Notes: generated by a model not told the origin, from the letters alone. Shown: positions 1-11,165, numbered from the stretch's first letter. The stretch: 64,000 bases of DNA from Bactrocera neohumeralis (GCF_024586455.1 NW_026089623.1:8714204-8778203); one strand, 5' to 3'. Numbers and translations are program-made.

Positions 1-420
1 GTATACATTTTTGTAGTCACAAACTACATACACGTTTTATATGTCAGAATTTAGCTATACGCCGGCGATCAGGAATCTTACTCGTTCCCAAATGGAGTGT
101 TTGACCATCCTAACAGATTTACCATATTATTTTTTAGTTCTAAGCTAAGTTTTTGAATAAAAATGATTCTTAAAGGAATTTAAATTAGCTTACGCAACAC
201 TATTTTGCCATGCTCAATAGAAATACTGGCATAATATTTGAAAATATTCAAACGGAGGGATGGTGCATTTTAAAAGTAAGTAATTTAAGTTTTAATATAA
301 TTATTACATTATTATTATTTTCACAGATCAATTTCTTTCCCGTTCCCGTTCATATCGATTGACAGGTTAGTATTCTATAAGCTAAATTAAAGCCAAATAC
401 AAATTTAAACTTTTTTACAG

Positions 421-503
421 AAGGAAAATGCCTCGCATGTGCGTGTAGAAATGTAAAGGCTCGTTACGCCTGCATAAATTTCCTGGGGAGCGAGAAATGC
501 CCA
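421..503 (+). pseudogene. THAP-finger-like exon with in-frame stop
   Basis: A pyrimidine-rich tract ending TTTTTTACAG abuts this segment and it ends at CAG|GTAAGT, so it looks like a spliced exon; an upstream exon appears to end at about 366 with CAG|GTTAGT. From the ATG at 428 the translation is MPRMCV, a stop (TAG), then KCKGSLRLHKFPGEREMPR. The MPR-x-C start, a second Cys and the HKFP motif fit the beginning of a THAP (C2CH) DNA-binding finger, found in host regulators and in P-element-type transposases. The rest of the finger was not found downstream. It could be a host exon or a DNA-transposon remnant; the call rests on a short match. Confidence 0.35.
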
Positions 504-846
504 GGTAAGTATAATATTTAATTTTATTTTCTTATTTATATATGTAATCATTAAATGGTATTGCACAATTTTTTGATCATACGTTATTTTGCATATTGGG
601 TGCATATGTATGTATATAATAAACACTTCAACACAGTGAAAAATTCATTAACGAATAAAGGTCAACACGTATAAGACTCAAGGGGATTGTACTAGTGTAT
701 TTTGAATATGTTCATCAAATGCCAATGGAAAAAATAACGAATTTAAGGCTGTTTTCTTCGTTAGGTTAATAGCATTTGTCAGTTCTAGTGAAAAAGAAGT
801 GCTTTACCGAAAGAAGGGATCTTGGTTAAGTTTAAGTTCATCTCTT

Positions 847-1503
847 TTATATTTATACCCTGAACAGGGTATATTAAGTTTGTCACGAAGTTTGTAACAC
901 CCAGAAGGAATCGTCGGAGACCCTATAAAGTATATATATAAATGATCAGTATGTCGAGCTGAGTCGATTTAGCCATGTCCGTCTGTCTGTATATATACGA
1001 ACTAGTCCCTCAGTTTTTAAGATATCGTTTTGAAATTTTGCAAACGTCATTTTCTCTTAATTTTTCGGAACGGCCGATATCGGACCACTATAACATATAG
1101 CTGCCATATAAACTGAACGATCGGAATCAAGTTCTTGTATGGACAACTTTCACATTTGACAAGATATATTCACGAAATTTGGTATATATTATTTCCTAAA
1201 GCAACAATGTAATCTCCGAAGAAATTGATCAGATCGGTTATTTATAACATATAGCTGCCATACAAACTGAACGATCGGTATCAAGTTCTTGTATGGACAA
1301 CTTTCACACTTGACAAGATATATTCACGAAATTTTTTATATTTTATTTTCTAAAGCAACAATGTAATCTCCGAAGAAAATGTTCAGATCGGTTGACTATA
1401 GCATATAGCTTCCATACAAACTGAACACATATGTAGTTACTAACAGAAATGCACCTGTGAAGGGTATTTAGCTTCGGTGCAAGCGAAGTTAACGTTTTTT
1501 CTT
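847..1503 (+). repeat. Dispersed repeat family A, copy 1
   Basis: The segment starts TATACCCTGAACAGGG and ends with a 'cttcggtgcaagcgaagtt' hairpin. It matches 35009-35912 along its length, including the GTCCGTCTGTCTG block and repeated internal units that begin 'atatagctgcc(g/a)tacaaactga' about 155 bp apart. Here there are about three internal units, against four or five in the other copy. No coding capacity is seen. The class is unknown; a non-autonomous element is likely. Confidence 0.8.
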
Positions 1504-1715
1504 GTTTTTTTGGGATTGTGAATGCATGCATACTTCCTATCACATTTATAATATTATTATATTGATTTATATTATTAAATGAATGATGGATATGAATGTG
1601 TGTACTGCAATCCTCGTATTCCGGGTTTATTATGAATATTTAATAATAATATTAATAATATAATATTATAGATATTCGGTTTGAATTAATAATTAAATGT
1701 TGAAAATAGTAAAAA

Positions 1716-2737
1716 ACAAGTAAGGAAGGCCTAAGTTCGGGTGTCACTGAACATTTTATACTCTCGCATGATAAAGTGATAATCGAGATTTCATTATACG
1801 TCATTTACATATTTTTCAAATACCGTATTTTTGTAAAGTTTTATTCCGCTATCATCATTGATTCCTAATGTATATACTCGTATTATACAGAAAAGGCATC
1901 AGATGGAATTCAAAATAGCGTTATATTGGAAGAAGGCGTGGTTGTGAACCGATTTCACCTATATTTTGTACATGTCATCAGGGTGTTAAGAAAATATTAT
2001 ATACCGAATTTCATTGAAATCGGCGTAGTAGTTCCTGAGATATGGTTTTTGGTCCATAAGTAGGCGAGGCCACGCCCATTTTCAATTTTTAAAAAAAGCC
2101 TGGGTGCAGCTTCCTTCTGCCATTTCTTCCGTAAAATTTAGTGTTTCTGACGTTTTGTGATATTCGGTTAACGCACTTTGGTTATTATCCGATTTCTTCC
2201 ATTTTTGAACTGTATATGGAAATGCCTGAAGGAAACGACTCTATAGAGTTTGGTTGACATAGCTATAGTAGTTTCCGAGATATGTACAAAAAACTTCTTA
2301 GGGGGCAGGGCCACGCCCACTTTTCCAAAAAAATTGCGGCCAAATATGCCCCTCCCTAATCCGATCCTTTGTGCCAAATTTCACTTTAATATCTTTATTT
2401 ATGGCTTAGTTATGATACTTTATAGGTTTTCGGTTTCCGCCATTTTGTGGGTGTGGAAGTGGGCCGATTTTGCCCATCTTCGAAATTGATCTTCTTATGG
2501 AACCAAGGAATACGTGTACTAAGTTTCATCATGATATCTCAATTTTTACTCAAGTTACAGCTTGCACGGACGGACGGATGGACAGACAGACATCCGGATT
2601 TCGACTCTACTCGTCACCCTGATCACTTTGGTATATAAAACCATATATCTGACTCTTTTAGATTTAGGACTTACAAACAACCGTTATGTGAACAAAACTA
2701 TAATACTCTCCTTAGCAACATTGTTGCGAGAGTATAA
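1716..2737 (+). repeat. Dispersed repeat family B, copy 1 (full length)
   Basis: It begins with AACAAGTAAGGAAGG and a GTTCGGGTGTCACTGAAC hairpin, followed by TTTATACTCTCGCA, and ends TTGCGAGAGTATAAA, so TATACTCTCGCA is present as an inverted terminal motif. The body contains 'ccacgccca' boxes and a purine-rich GGACGGACGGATGGACAGAC tract. Four other copies or pieces lie in this window (2826, 2951, 16547, 18299). The open frames inside it recur in every copy on both strands and look incidental. Confidence 0.85.
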
Positions 2738-2825
2738 ATATAAGTGTATAAAGAAACACTTATAAGCCTCAGACTTTAAGGGGCACATCTTGAGTGACCA
2801 TAAAAAAATATCTACGCTACCGGGG

Positions 2826-2950
2826 TTTTTATACTCTCGCAACAAAGTTGCTAAGGAGAGTAGTATTATAGTTTTGTTCACATAACGGTAAGTCCTAAAA
2901 CTAAAAGAGTCAGATATAGGGTTATATATACCAAAGTGATCAGGGTGACG
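2826..2950 (-). repeat. Inverted 3' piece of family B
   Basis: The sequence is the reverse complement of the 3' end of the copy at 1716-2737 (TATACTCTCGCAACAAAG through the TGATCAGGGTGACG block). It lies 88 bp beyond that copy and faces it, giving a foldback arrangement. It is joined at 2950/2951 to a second direct copy with no intervening sequence. Confidence 0.85.
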
Positions 2951-3900
2951 ATTGATTCCTAATGTATATACTCGTATTATACAGAAAAGGCATCAGATGG
3001 AATTCAAAATAGCGTTATATTGGAAGAAGGCGTGGTTGTGAACCGATTTCACCTATATTTTGTACATGTCATCAGGGTGTTAAGAAAATATTATATACCG
3101 AATTTCATTGAAATCGGCGTAGTAGTTCCTGAGATATGGTTTTTGGTCCATAAGTAGGCGAGGCCACGCCCATTTTCAATTTTTAAAAAAAGCCTGGGTG
3201 CAGCTTCCTTCTGCCACTTCTTCCGTAAAATTTAGTGTTTCTGACGTTTTGTGATATTCGGTTAACGCACTTTGGTTATTATCCGATTTCTTCCATTTTT
3301 GAACTGTATATGGAAATGCCTGAAGGAAACGACTCTATAGAGTTTGGTTGACATAGCTATAGTAGTTTCCGAGATATGTACAAAAAGCTTAGTAGGGGGC
3401 GGGGCCACGCCCACTTTTCCAAAAAAATTGCGGCCAAATATGCCCCTCCCTAATCCGATCCTTTGTGCCAAATTTCACTTTAATATCTTTATTTATGGCT
3501 TAGTTATGATACTTTATAGGTTTTCGGTTTCCGCCATTTTGTGGGTGTGGAAGTGGGCCGATTTTGCCCATCTTCGAAATTGATCTTCTTATGGAACCAA
3601 GGAATACGTGTACTAAGTTTCATCATGATATCTCAATTTTTACTCAAGTTACAGCTTGCACGGACGGACGGATGGACAGACAGACATCGGATTTCGACTC
3701 TACTCGTCACCCTGATCACTTTGGTATATAAAACCATATATCTGACTCTTTTAGATTTAGGACTTACAAACAACCGTTATGTGAACAAAACTATAATACT
3801 CTCCTTAGCAACATTGTTGCGAGAGTATAAATATAAGTGTATAAAGAAACACTTATAAGCCTCAGACTTTAAGGGCACATCTTGAGTGACCATAAAAAAA
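2951..3900 (+). repeat. Near-identical duplicate of 1857-2806
   Basis: From ATTGATTCCTAATG onwards this matches 1857-2806 at a constant 1,094-bp offset with only a few differences (for example loss of two bases in the ATCCGGATTT stretch and one G in the AAGGGG run). It carries a 5'-truncated family B body plus the flanking 'cttataagcctcagac' sequence, then runs straight into the N gap. Either a young tandem duplication or an assembly artefact at a scaffold join. Confidence 0.9.
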
Positions 3901-4000
3901 NNNNNNNNNNNNNNNNNNNNNNNNNNNNNNNNNNNNNNNNNNNNNNNNNNNNNNNNNNNNNNNNNNNNNNNNNNNNNNNNNNNNNNNNNNNNNNNNNNNN
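3901..4000. other. Assembly gap (100 N)
   Basis: Exactly 100 N characters, the usual placeholder for a gap of unknown size. Sequence on the two sides should not be assumed to be contiguous. Confidence 0.99.
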
Positions 4001-4092
4001 AAGGAAGTATGACCGAGATGAGGATACAAAAAACGAACTACGTGGCCAATTAGCGAAAATAATGAAAGACTTTTTTTGACAACCTAATATTA
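4001..4092. mobile_element. Possible mariner-type terminus
   Basis: The end AAAGACTTTTTTTGACAACC is the reverse complement of a terminus resembling AGGTTGTCAAAAAAAGTC, close to the mariner-type end at 13160 (AGGTTGTTAAAAAAGTCTTG). The other side is lost in the gap and no transposase can be read here. Weak support. Confidence 0.35.
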
Positions 4093-4789
4093 GAAGTATT
4101 AGTTAAACTATATACTGTGAATACTAAGTACTAGTTAACCAATAGTTAATATTTTAGTTTGCCAATGGTTGACTAAAAACTGTGAATTCAACCCTCAAAC
4201 ACTGACGCTATCTCACATGTTTTCTTCCATCAATTTTCACCTACAGTTTTATCGAGTGAGAGGCAAAAACAATCAAACGGAGCTAAAATGCGCTTGAAAA
4301 TAAAATTAATTTCTTTACATGTTTACATGGGTATGTTTATTAGTGTTAGTATCTGTGGTACTAAATTGTGCTTTTGCTAGCATTTTAACAGAAATGTCAT
4401 TATTGAATACACTATTTACTTCAGAATGTAATGTGTTTTTTGCATGTTATGAAGGCTGTTTTAGTACAAAAATTTTATAATATTTACGATTTAATAGAAC
4501 AAATTGAAAGTAATGTTTAAACAAGGTTGTAATACAGAACCCTGATAATGACTCTTTTAAATATATAAAAACGGTTCGACTTTGTGATTTTTTATGGCAT
4601 TACCGGCTGTTCTCGTAAATATCATTTGCTAGTTTAACGTTTGTGTATGAATAAGGTTTACAATCTCATTGTAAGTGTAATTGCTGATGAGATTGCTTAC
4701 AGATATATATGTATGTATATAGTATGAACAAAAATCGTAATACTTTGATCATAATTTTAAAATTTAAGTTATTCTTCAAAATCTATGAC

Positions 4790-4960
4790 AGGGGATGAAA
4801 GTTATCTTACTTGGCCCCAATACATTTACTAACGTTTTTTCCAAACGTCGAAACAGTTGCTAAAGCCGATTTTCGGAATAGGCTTCAAAGTGCGTATCGA
4901 TTTACGTTTAATGTCTTCAATTGACTCTGTTTCTTTTTCTGCTATTACTAGCCACCACTT
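4790..4960 (-). pseudogene. Tc1/mariner transposase C-terminal remnant
   Basis: On the minus strand the frame reads ESIEDIKRKSIRTLKPIP, then FSNCFDVWKKR, two stops and KCIGAK-DNF. This is the C-terminal pattern of mariner-like transposases (…F-x-x-C-F-x-x-W-x-x-R-W-x-K-C-I…). Two stops in the last helix and no upstream catalytic domain show it is dead. It belongs to a different family from the fragments at 5395 and 12836. Confidence 0.5.
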
Positions 4961-5012
4961 ACCTCGGTAACTTTGTTACCTCACCGGCAAAAATAAACAC
5001 AGTTTTGGATTG

Positions 5013-5110
5013 GTTTGGTATAATTTAATGTTTAGTTTAACGTTTCGGTTTTGGTTTGTTTAATTTAATGTTTAGTTTAATGGTTTGGTTTTGGTTTGTT
5101 TAATTAAAAT
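5013..5110. repeat. Tandem TTTGGTTTGTTTAATTTAATG repeat
   Basis: About two and a half units of roughly 40 bp (TTGGTTTGTTTAATTTAATG plus TTTAGTTTAA) are arranged head to tail. The remaining stretch to 5390 is GT-rich, with repeated TGTGTGGTGTCTTCAT words and no recognisable gene; 4093-4780 is AT-rich and also empty. Confidence 0.7.
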
Positions 5111-5394
5111 ACACTGTTTGGGTAGTTGATTCACTGCCACTTCGAAATACGGAAATTGACGCTGCGTGACGTTTGCTCAGTGCGAGATCGTCCTCTGGAG
5201 CGGTCTGGTGGATTGTTGGGGAGTGTAGAGTTGTGGTGTGATGTCCGCATGTGTGGTGTATATTCGTGTATAGTAGTGGGTGGTGTCTTCATGTGGAATG
5301 TCTGCATGTGTGGTGTCTTCATATGTGGATCGCGTTAGTGTGGTGTGTTGTCGTGTGGTTGTTCAGTGTCGGGTGTTCAGAAGGGAGAGCTAAC

Positions 5395-5770
5395 TTTATC
5401 TAGCCAGACTCAAAACGGCATCCCCGGAGCAGTCATTTGAGTTTGCTGAATAGCTAGAAGGCACGCGGAGCTAAACCAAGCGATTATGGCATGATATTGA
5501 TGAAATTTGGCGAAAAGATCACGAAGAATCAATGCAGTATGTGACGGTGCATTATCGTGTAGCCATAATTCCGGCCACTTTTTACGAATAGCTTCACGCA
5601 AACGACGCATAACACTCAAATAGTATTCCTTGTTGACAGTTTGGCCGGTAGGAACGAATTCGTAGTGTACTCACTACACCTCGAATATCTAAGAAACTGT
5701 CAATATAACCTTGATTTTTGATCTGTTTTGACGTGGTTTTTCGGGCCGATTATCGAAGACCTTTTTCAAC
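5395..5770 (-). pseudogene. Mariner transposase remnant (catalytic core)
   Basis: Minus-strand translation gives LSVMRRLREAIRKKWPELW followed directly by LHDNAPSHTALILRDLFAKF, the block around the second catalytic Asp of mariner (DD34D) transposases. Upstream, in another frame, lie FDYRGVV- and GQTVNKEYY-like pieces. Downstream, after a frameshift, comes LAPRAF-stop-LFSKLK-stop-LLRGCRFES, equivalent to the block carrying the third catalytic Asp, which is lost here (SLGLAPRA in place of SPDLAPCD). A few residues normally between PELW and LHDN are also deleted. N-terminus and both TIRs are absent. Confidence 0.85.
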
Positions 5771-5959
5771 ATTCTAAACTTTTTCGGCAGTAGAAATTTT
5801 ATTCCGCACAAAAATTTAATGGAATTTCTTTTGTTGAATAATTCTTTCATCAAAATCACCGAATGCCCTTTTATGTAAGTTAAACACGTAATTATTTTAT
5901 TTAATTTTTTTTTGTGATGTTAATAGATTCAAGTTACATTACATTTTGTCTTAACTAAG

Positions 5960-6513
5960 CTAAAGCCCAGGCATATATTCCGCTGCTTTTCCATATTGGT
6001 GCAGCAACAACTTACTTGTGGCTCCCTTTACCAAAGGTAAAATATCGTTGTTATATGCACCTTACTTTTCAGGTGATCTGGCTGTGAGCAGCTTTATCGT
6101 TGCAATTACAATTTCTGAAGGTGCCGTAACACTTCTATGTTTTACGCACCATCTTCCGAATGTCACCCAACAAAGAGTTATACTCGTTGCTGTGCGCTCT
6201 TATTGGTGATAATAATGATAAGTGTATTGATATAAATGAACATAGCAACACTGCAGCATTAAGAGTCCAGGATGAACGTACAGCATTGAAACCAAACACT
6301 AATGAGTTTTTGATGACATTTGAACAAATGTGGAACAAAGTTAAAGACCTATTCCATTCTTTATTCCCTTTACAAATTTTAAAATTATTGAAAATATTAA
6401 AAATTAAAAACAAAACAAATTCAACTAAATATAAGATACTGACATGCGATGAATTATATTTTTTATTTATTCTAATCTCTTCACTATGTACAAATGTATG
6501 TAGATGTGTTTAG
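5960..6513 (+). other. Unassigned coding-like fragment
   Basis: Two overlapping open frames are seen, 6018-6209 and 6160-6513. The second contains a stretch that looks like real protein (RTIFRMSPNKELYSLLCALI, then DERTALKPNTNEFLMTFEQ, WNKVKDLFHSLFP) ending in AT-rich sequence. The first starts after CCAAAG|GTAAAA and TTTTCAG|GTGATC junctions only 35 bp apart, too short for an intron. I do not recognise a family. It may be a degraded host exon or a TE ORF. Confidence 0.3.
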
Positions 6514-6993
6514 GCTTAGTGTACATATGTAGATATGTGTAAATAAGTATTCTATTTTTATAGTATATACTAATTTATGAGATTTATTCAATAGGCACTG
6601 ATTTTCACATTTTCATGGGCAAGTTTCATATTACAATTTTGTTGCTTACCATTGCACTTGACATTTAGTGGGCTGTATTTTTCTTTTTATTTCATTTATT
6701 GTTTAATGTGTATATTTATGTGTTAATGTGCTTGTGCCACAAATATGATTTTCTAGATATAATTTTATCCTAAGAAATAAAGTGTCATGTTCATATTTAT
6801 GAACATTCTGGCTAGGCCAAAAGTTGTGTTTCAACTTTAAGTTATATATTCTGTTTTATTATAACTATTTTTTTTTTTTTAATTACTTCTAAGTTCAAAT
6901 GGAACAGCTCACAGTTGTTGTTTCACATTTTGTTCTGATATATAAATATAATAATATAGATGTATAATAGCTTAAAGGTTTATTGATGTTGAA
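6514..6993. other. No gene seen
   Basis: AT-rich sequence with short TATGTA-type simple repeats. It could contain a decayed LTR of the antisense BEL element that begins just beyond it, but no TG…CA ends or matching second copy were found. Confidence 0.5.
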
Positions 6994-8160
6994 TCAAAAG
7001 GTTTTTATTTGTTGTTCTTGGGATATCTTCAATATCTTTAACCCAAGAAGAGGATAGCAATTATTTATTAATTTCTGATTGTACGATGAGTTGCTGTTAC
7101 AAATTACTCCTTCATGTCGGGCAGTACATCCTTCTTTATTGTCATTATACCTGACTAGGGATTTCATATGCATTTGTTGATTGTTATCACATTCTAGATA
7201 TATCATTGCTTTGCTAAATAATTGGTAAAGCCAACGATTTTGAGAAGACAATTTTATTCAAACGTTTTCAGTTGTAGACGGTTTGAATTCACATGCTTCA
7301 TTTTCTAACTGTTTCAAGGCTGCTACTTCATATAAATTATCAGTCGCAGATTTCCAAGCCCAATTTCCAGGACATTGGTAATGATTCTCCGAGTTAGTAG
7401 AATATTTTTCAGATCTTTACCTGATTTATAAGTGAATTATAATTAAACCAAACTTGAATATTAAATATTTGCTTTTATTTCTGGAATAATCATATTACCT
7501 TTTTTTTATTGAAGTGGAAATATTTGTATACGTTTGATGCTGAAACGATATTAAGGAATTTCTATGTTCTTTAGCATTCCTTTAGCATTCATAGATTTAT
7601 AAATTTCTTTTTAATTCATTACCTGATTGCTTTCAGGTAGTATTAATTTGTGTGGTAGTTTATTTCTAATAAATGTAATTTCTTCATTACGTTGTGAAGG
7701 TTTTAATAGTTTTGGATTTATGACTATGATTTATGTCAATTAGAAGTTTAATTATCGACGTTTGGATTTCTTCATATTCGTCTATAACTATTCCTATTGA
7801 AATGGTTAATATTTGAAACATCAGGGTCATTCGCTCAGCATTTTGATCTTTTATTAATTCGCTATAAAATTTATTGTTGTTCATTAAAAATAGTTTTTGT
7901 CAAAATTTATGGTGTCTGCTTTTTCAATAATTTTGCTATATCTTTTGGTTGTCGAAAACATTTCTAATACTTTGATTCCATATTTTTCCAAATAATATAT
8001 ATGGTAAATTGAACCAACGAATTTGAATGGTGCTCTCTGCCTTTCTATTTTGTTCTTTCATGAACAATTCAATATTTGCCCTAAGATTATTATATATGTC
8101 TTTAAAGTTGCAGCAACCATTACACAGGCATCTTCGTAATAGGTTAATATTTTGCATTGA
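6994..8160 (-). pseudogene. Env-like region of roo-type BEL element
   Basis: Several minus-strand frames in register order after integrase read NLRANIELFMKEQNRKAES, LIKDQNAERMTLMFQIL with VIDEYEEIQTSIIKLLIDIN, KLPHKLILPESNQV, and then a Cys-containing part (LYEVAALKQLENEACEFKPS, SSQNRWLYQLFSKAMIYLEC). The position behind integrase and the Asp-Glu-Tyr-x-x-x-Gln helix resemble the envelope-like ORF carried by roo and errantiviruses. It is broken by many frameshifts and stops. The family name is inferred from order and motif style, not from a search. Confidence 0.5.
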
Positions 8161-8389
8161 TTTTCTAATCTATTAATAAAGTCTTGTACTTTTTATATCC
8201 GATCATAATAAGTACCTAATTCTTATTATGCTATTAAGTTCCATTTTGAATTTATTACGTCCATTTTACTAAACCACATCATCAATCTGCTTGTTCTACT
8301 CGACTGAGTTAGCAATTATTCTTGAAGTAAATAAACTTGTAACCTGATTTGGCTCCTTTGTTCTACTGCTGTTTGTTGTCTCCAGTGGG

Positions 8390-9710
8390 CACAATTTGTG
8401 AACGGTCCGTTTAAGTACACCATTTTGTAATTACGGAGTTACAACTCTTATACAAGTATTTCCATCACTTCCCGGAAGAGTTTTAATAATTTTACCTAAT
8501 GGCCACTTGGCTGGATGAGTTTCTTCATCTTTAATAATTACTATTTGTCCTTCTGTTAGATTGGCCTGTTTGCTTTTCCATTCCATTCGTTGTTGCAATA
8601 TTACAACACATTCACTTTCCCATCGTTTCCAAAAATCTCTTTTAATTTTTTAAATTAATTTCCACCTATCTAATGAACCTATTTGTGCATCATTAATTGC
8701 CTTAGGATAATCTATTATTGGACATCCTATTAAAAAATGACCAGGTGCTAAAACGTCTATATCGCTTTCAGTATCTATCGCACATAGAGGTCGTGACTTT
8801 AGCACTGCTTCAGTCTGTGATAGCAAAGTAATCATTTCTTCAAATGTCAATTTTCTTTCACCTATCACTCTTTTTAAATGATATTTAACCGACTTGACTC
8901 CTGCCTCCCAAATTCCTCCGAAGTGAGACGATGCCGGCGGCCCAAAATGCCATTGAATTTTATCTGATTCTAATATTGAAGCTACGGTCGAATTTTTCTT
9001 GATCGCCATTTTGAAATCTAGGTCTAGTCTTCTACAAGCTCTCACCAAATTACTTACTTTTACCTCTCCTAGCAAAAAATCTTTTCAAAGCAGCTAGGAA
9101 CGCTTCGGTTGTTAAATCACTTACTGCTTCTAAATAAATAGCTTTTGTTGTCATACAAACAAATACAGCTACATATGTATGTATCCTTTGAATGTTTTTT
9201 GTCCTCTTCCTTTTGAACATTTCATATGAATCGGTCCGACATAGTCTATACCAACGTGTGTAAATGGAATTGACATAGATACTCGAAATTCTGGAAGATT
9301 TCCCATAATTGGTTTTGCTACTTCTTTGCGGTAACGTATGCATCGACTACAAGTTCGAATTGTCTTTTTTACAGAATTATTTAATCCAATAATCCAGTAA
9401 TTCCTTCTAATCATTGTTTCCATTAACTTGTTTTCTCCATGCATGGCTATTTTATGTATGTACATTTTCAATTATTAATGATGACAAATGTGACTTATTT
9501 AATATTATTGGGTGCTTTTGATTATATTTAAGATGTGCATTATCCAACCTGCCTCCTACAGGCAGGATTCCATTACTATCCAAAATTGGATTTAAGCATG
9601 CAATGCTACTTTTATTACTATATTCTTTTTTGAATTCTAAACTCATAATTTCCTCTCTAAATTGTAGTTTTTGCTGATATCTTATTAACATTTCTTCAGC
9701 TTCTTTCATT
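8390..9710 (-). pseudogene. BEL/Pao integrase and DUF5641 tail
   Basis: Domains in order: linker (LPVGGRLDNAHLKYNQKHPI at about 9540), H2C2 zinc-binding (HGENKLMETMIRRNYWI, CSRCIRYRK), core with HVGIDYVGP (first Asp), FVCMTTKAIYLEAVSDLTTE (second Asp region) and HFGGIWEAGVKSVK (Glu), then LTPGHFLIG-type APGHFLIGCP. The DUF5641 tail reads DFWKRWESECVVILQQR and PLGKIIKTLPGSDG to about 8430. It would insert the cDNA copy into host DNA. Three frames (9452-9709, 9169-9471, 8650-9343) have to be combined, so the gene is frameshifted although the core motifs are legible. Confidence 0.9.
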
Positions 9711-9719
9711 CATCATATA

Positions 9720-10265
9720 CTCTTATTAGTTTGCTTAAACTAGAATATTATCCAGGAAATGTAATACCTTTGATGTTGTCACATACGTAACTGTTTGTGG
9801 TTTGTATTCTTCTAACGGCTCTTCTTTTGTTTCTCTCCACAATATACGTTGATAATCTGATCTCTCTCTGTTATTTTAATTTGCCGAAACATCTTTTCAA
9901 TATCGCTTGTTAATATATATTGCCAACGTTTCCATTTGATTATAATGTCAAATAAATCTTTTTGAAGTCTCGGTCCTATGAAGAGGATGTCGTTTAAACT
10001 ACTTCCATTTGTAGTTTTTGCAGACACATCGAAAACTACTCGTTAGTTAGTTAGACTGTCTTCTCGAATCACTGCTTGATGTGGCAAATAGTTTTTTCCG
10101 CATATATTTTCACTTTCTTTTTTCATGTGACCCATTTCTAAATATTCTCTCATAAATTGCACATATTGTTTTCTTAACTCGTCATTTGTAGCGGACCTTT
10201 TTTAAGATTAATAAACCTCGCCATAGCTTGTATGCGAGAGTCGCCTAATTCCTTTTCTTTTTTAA
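9720..10265 (-). pseudogene. BEL/Pao reverse transcriptase, N-terminal part only
   Basis: The minus strand reads KKEKELGDSRIQAMARFIN, ELRKQYVQFMREYLEMGHM, NYLPHQAVIRED, VVFDVSAKTTNGSSLND, GPRLQKDLFDIIIKWKRWQY, DIEKMFRQIKI and ends near KPQTVTYVCDN. This parallels the RT at 63341-64000 motif by motif, including the first catalytic Asp region (D-I/V-E-K-M-F). Immediately after the VTY block the sequence jumps to the pre-integrase linker, so the YVDD box and RNase H are gone. Several stops and frame changes are present. Confidence 0.88.
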
Positions 10266-10464
10266 AAGGTAGATTGACGACAAATCGATTATTTTCATCT
10301 TTTACTGTTGTTTTTTTTTACATTTTTAGCCATTCATCATCATCTGCTGGAGTTGTGGTGTCTTCTTTTTTTTTTAAATTTTTCCAATATTGTAGTAACC
10401 GCTGCAAAAATTTTGTTGTTTTTTCTCGGTTGTCTCTCCTTCAGCCCAATTTCGTAGCTTGACC

Positions 10465-11165
10465 TAGTATTCGATCCTTTTCAAATATGCCTTCTTTTAG
10501 TAAGTCAGCATATGTATATATCACTTCTAATGACGACATCGATTCGATCTGATTTATTGAAATTGGGATCAGCTAAAGTATAGTTTTTCCATTGTTCTAC
10601 ATCCCATTTAAACGATTTGTCTGGTTAAGCACTCGCTAATTTCGGCAAAATTAGTGCTTCGACATTGTATGCTTCGTTGCTTAGGAATTTCGGCTTGTTT
10701 TAAATGCTGATTTTAAATTTGGACACTCCCACTGTGGTATTTCCTAAACCTTGTAGTTCAGTTATTTCTCTTCTTTTAGATAAATGAAGTATTTTAGCTG
10801 CTTCTTCGGAAATAGCAATCTTTTGAGATCCTTGGTCGATTAAAACTCACAGTGTGATGTACTCTCTATCTGCTGCCTTCACTCTTATTTGTGCTGTTGC
10901 TAGGAATATCGCTGTTTCCGAGTGTTTCATCATCATTGTGGAGGATTTTTTCGTTTTATTTTCTTCATTTCCTTCTTTTCCTTTTTGGAATTCATTGTAA
11001 TGCAATAAATTATGATGATTTCTTTCACACTTGTTGCACATTTTCTTATTATTACAATTGCCTTCATATAAATGATCAAGGCAAATGCAGCATAGCTTGT
11101 TGCTTGTTATGAATTTCCTTCGATTCGTCGTAGTCAAACGTTTCGATAATATTTTCCGAAACAAT
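10465..11165 (-). pseudogene. BEL/Pao Gag zinc knuckle and protease
   Basis: The open part (10847-11164) carries Cys/His motifs CCICLDHLYEGNC and CNKCERNHHNLLH, then SETAIFLATAQIRVKAADRE, the lead-in to BEL proteases. The protease follows as LIDQGSQKIAISEEAAKILH with an intact catalytic Asp, then LPKLASA, KSFKWDVEQWKNYTLADP and a linker toward RT. The same segments occur in the sense element at 62840-63300, so the two belong to closely related families. Stops interrupt it after the protease. Confidence 0.85.

Larger units (their letters stand above)
6994..11165 (-). mobile_element. Antisense BEL/Pao (roo-like) retrotransposon, decayed
   Basis: Read on the minus strand, the order is gag zinc-knuckle and protease (11165-10465), RT (10265-9720), integrase with DUF5641 tail (9710-8390), then env-like sequence (8160-6994). 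This order (gag-PR-RT-RH-IN-env) is that of roo-type BEL elements. A deletion removes the RT catalytic YVDD region and the whole RNase H, since RT text stops near 9780 and pre-integrase text starts at 9710. Stops and frameshifts occur in every part. LTRs were not delimited. Confidence 0.88.

Noticed and set aside
2168..3583. Open frames on both strands of family B repeats (for example MVDIAIVVSEICTK and MAQRIGLGRGIF)
   Set aside because: They recur in all family B copies on both strands at once and contain no domain pattern. They reflect conservation of the repeat, not a protein.
5126..5338. Cys/Val/Gly-rich frame (MIHCHFEIRKLTLRD…)
   Set aside because: It derives from a GTGTGGTGTCTTCAT-type repeat and its complement is open too.
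6037..6071. A 35-bp intron (CCAAAG|GTAAAA…TTTTCAG|GTGATC)
   Set aside because: Shorter than the practical minimum for fly introns; sites may be coincidental.
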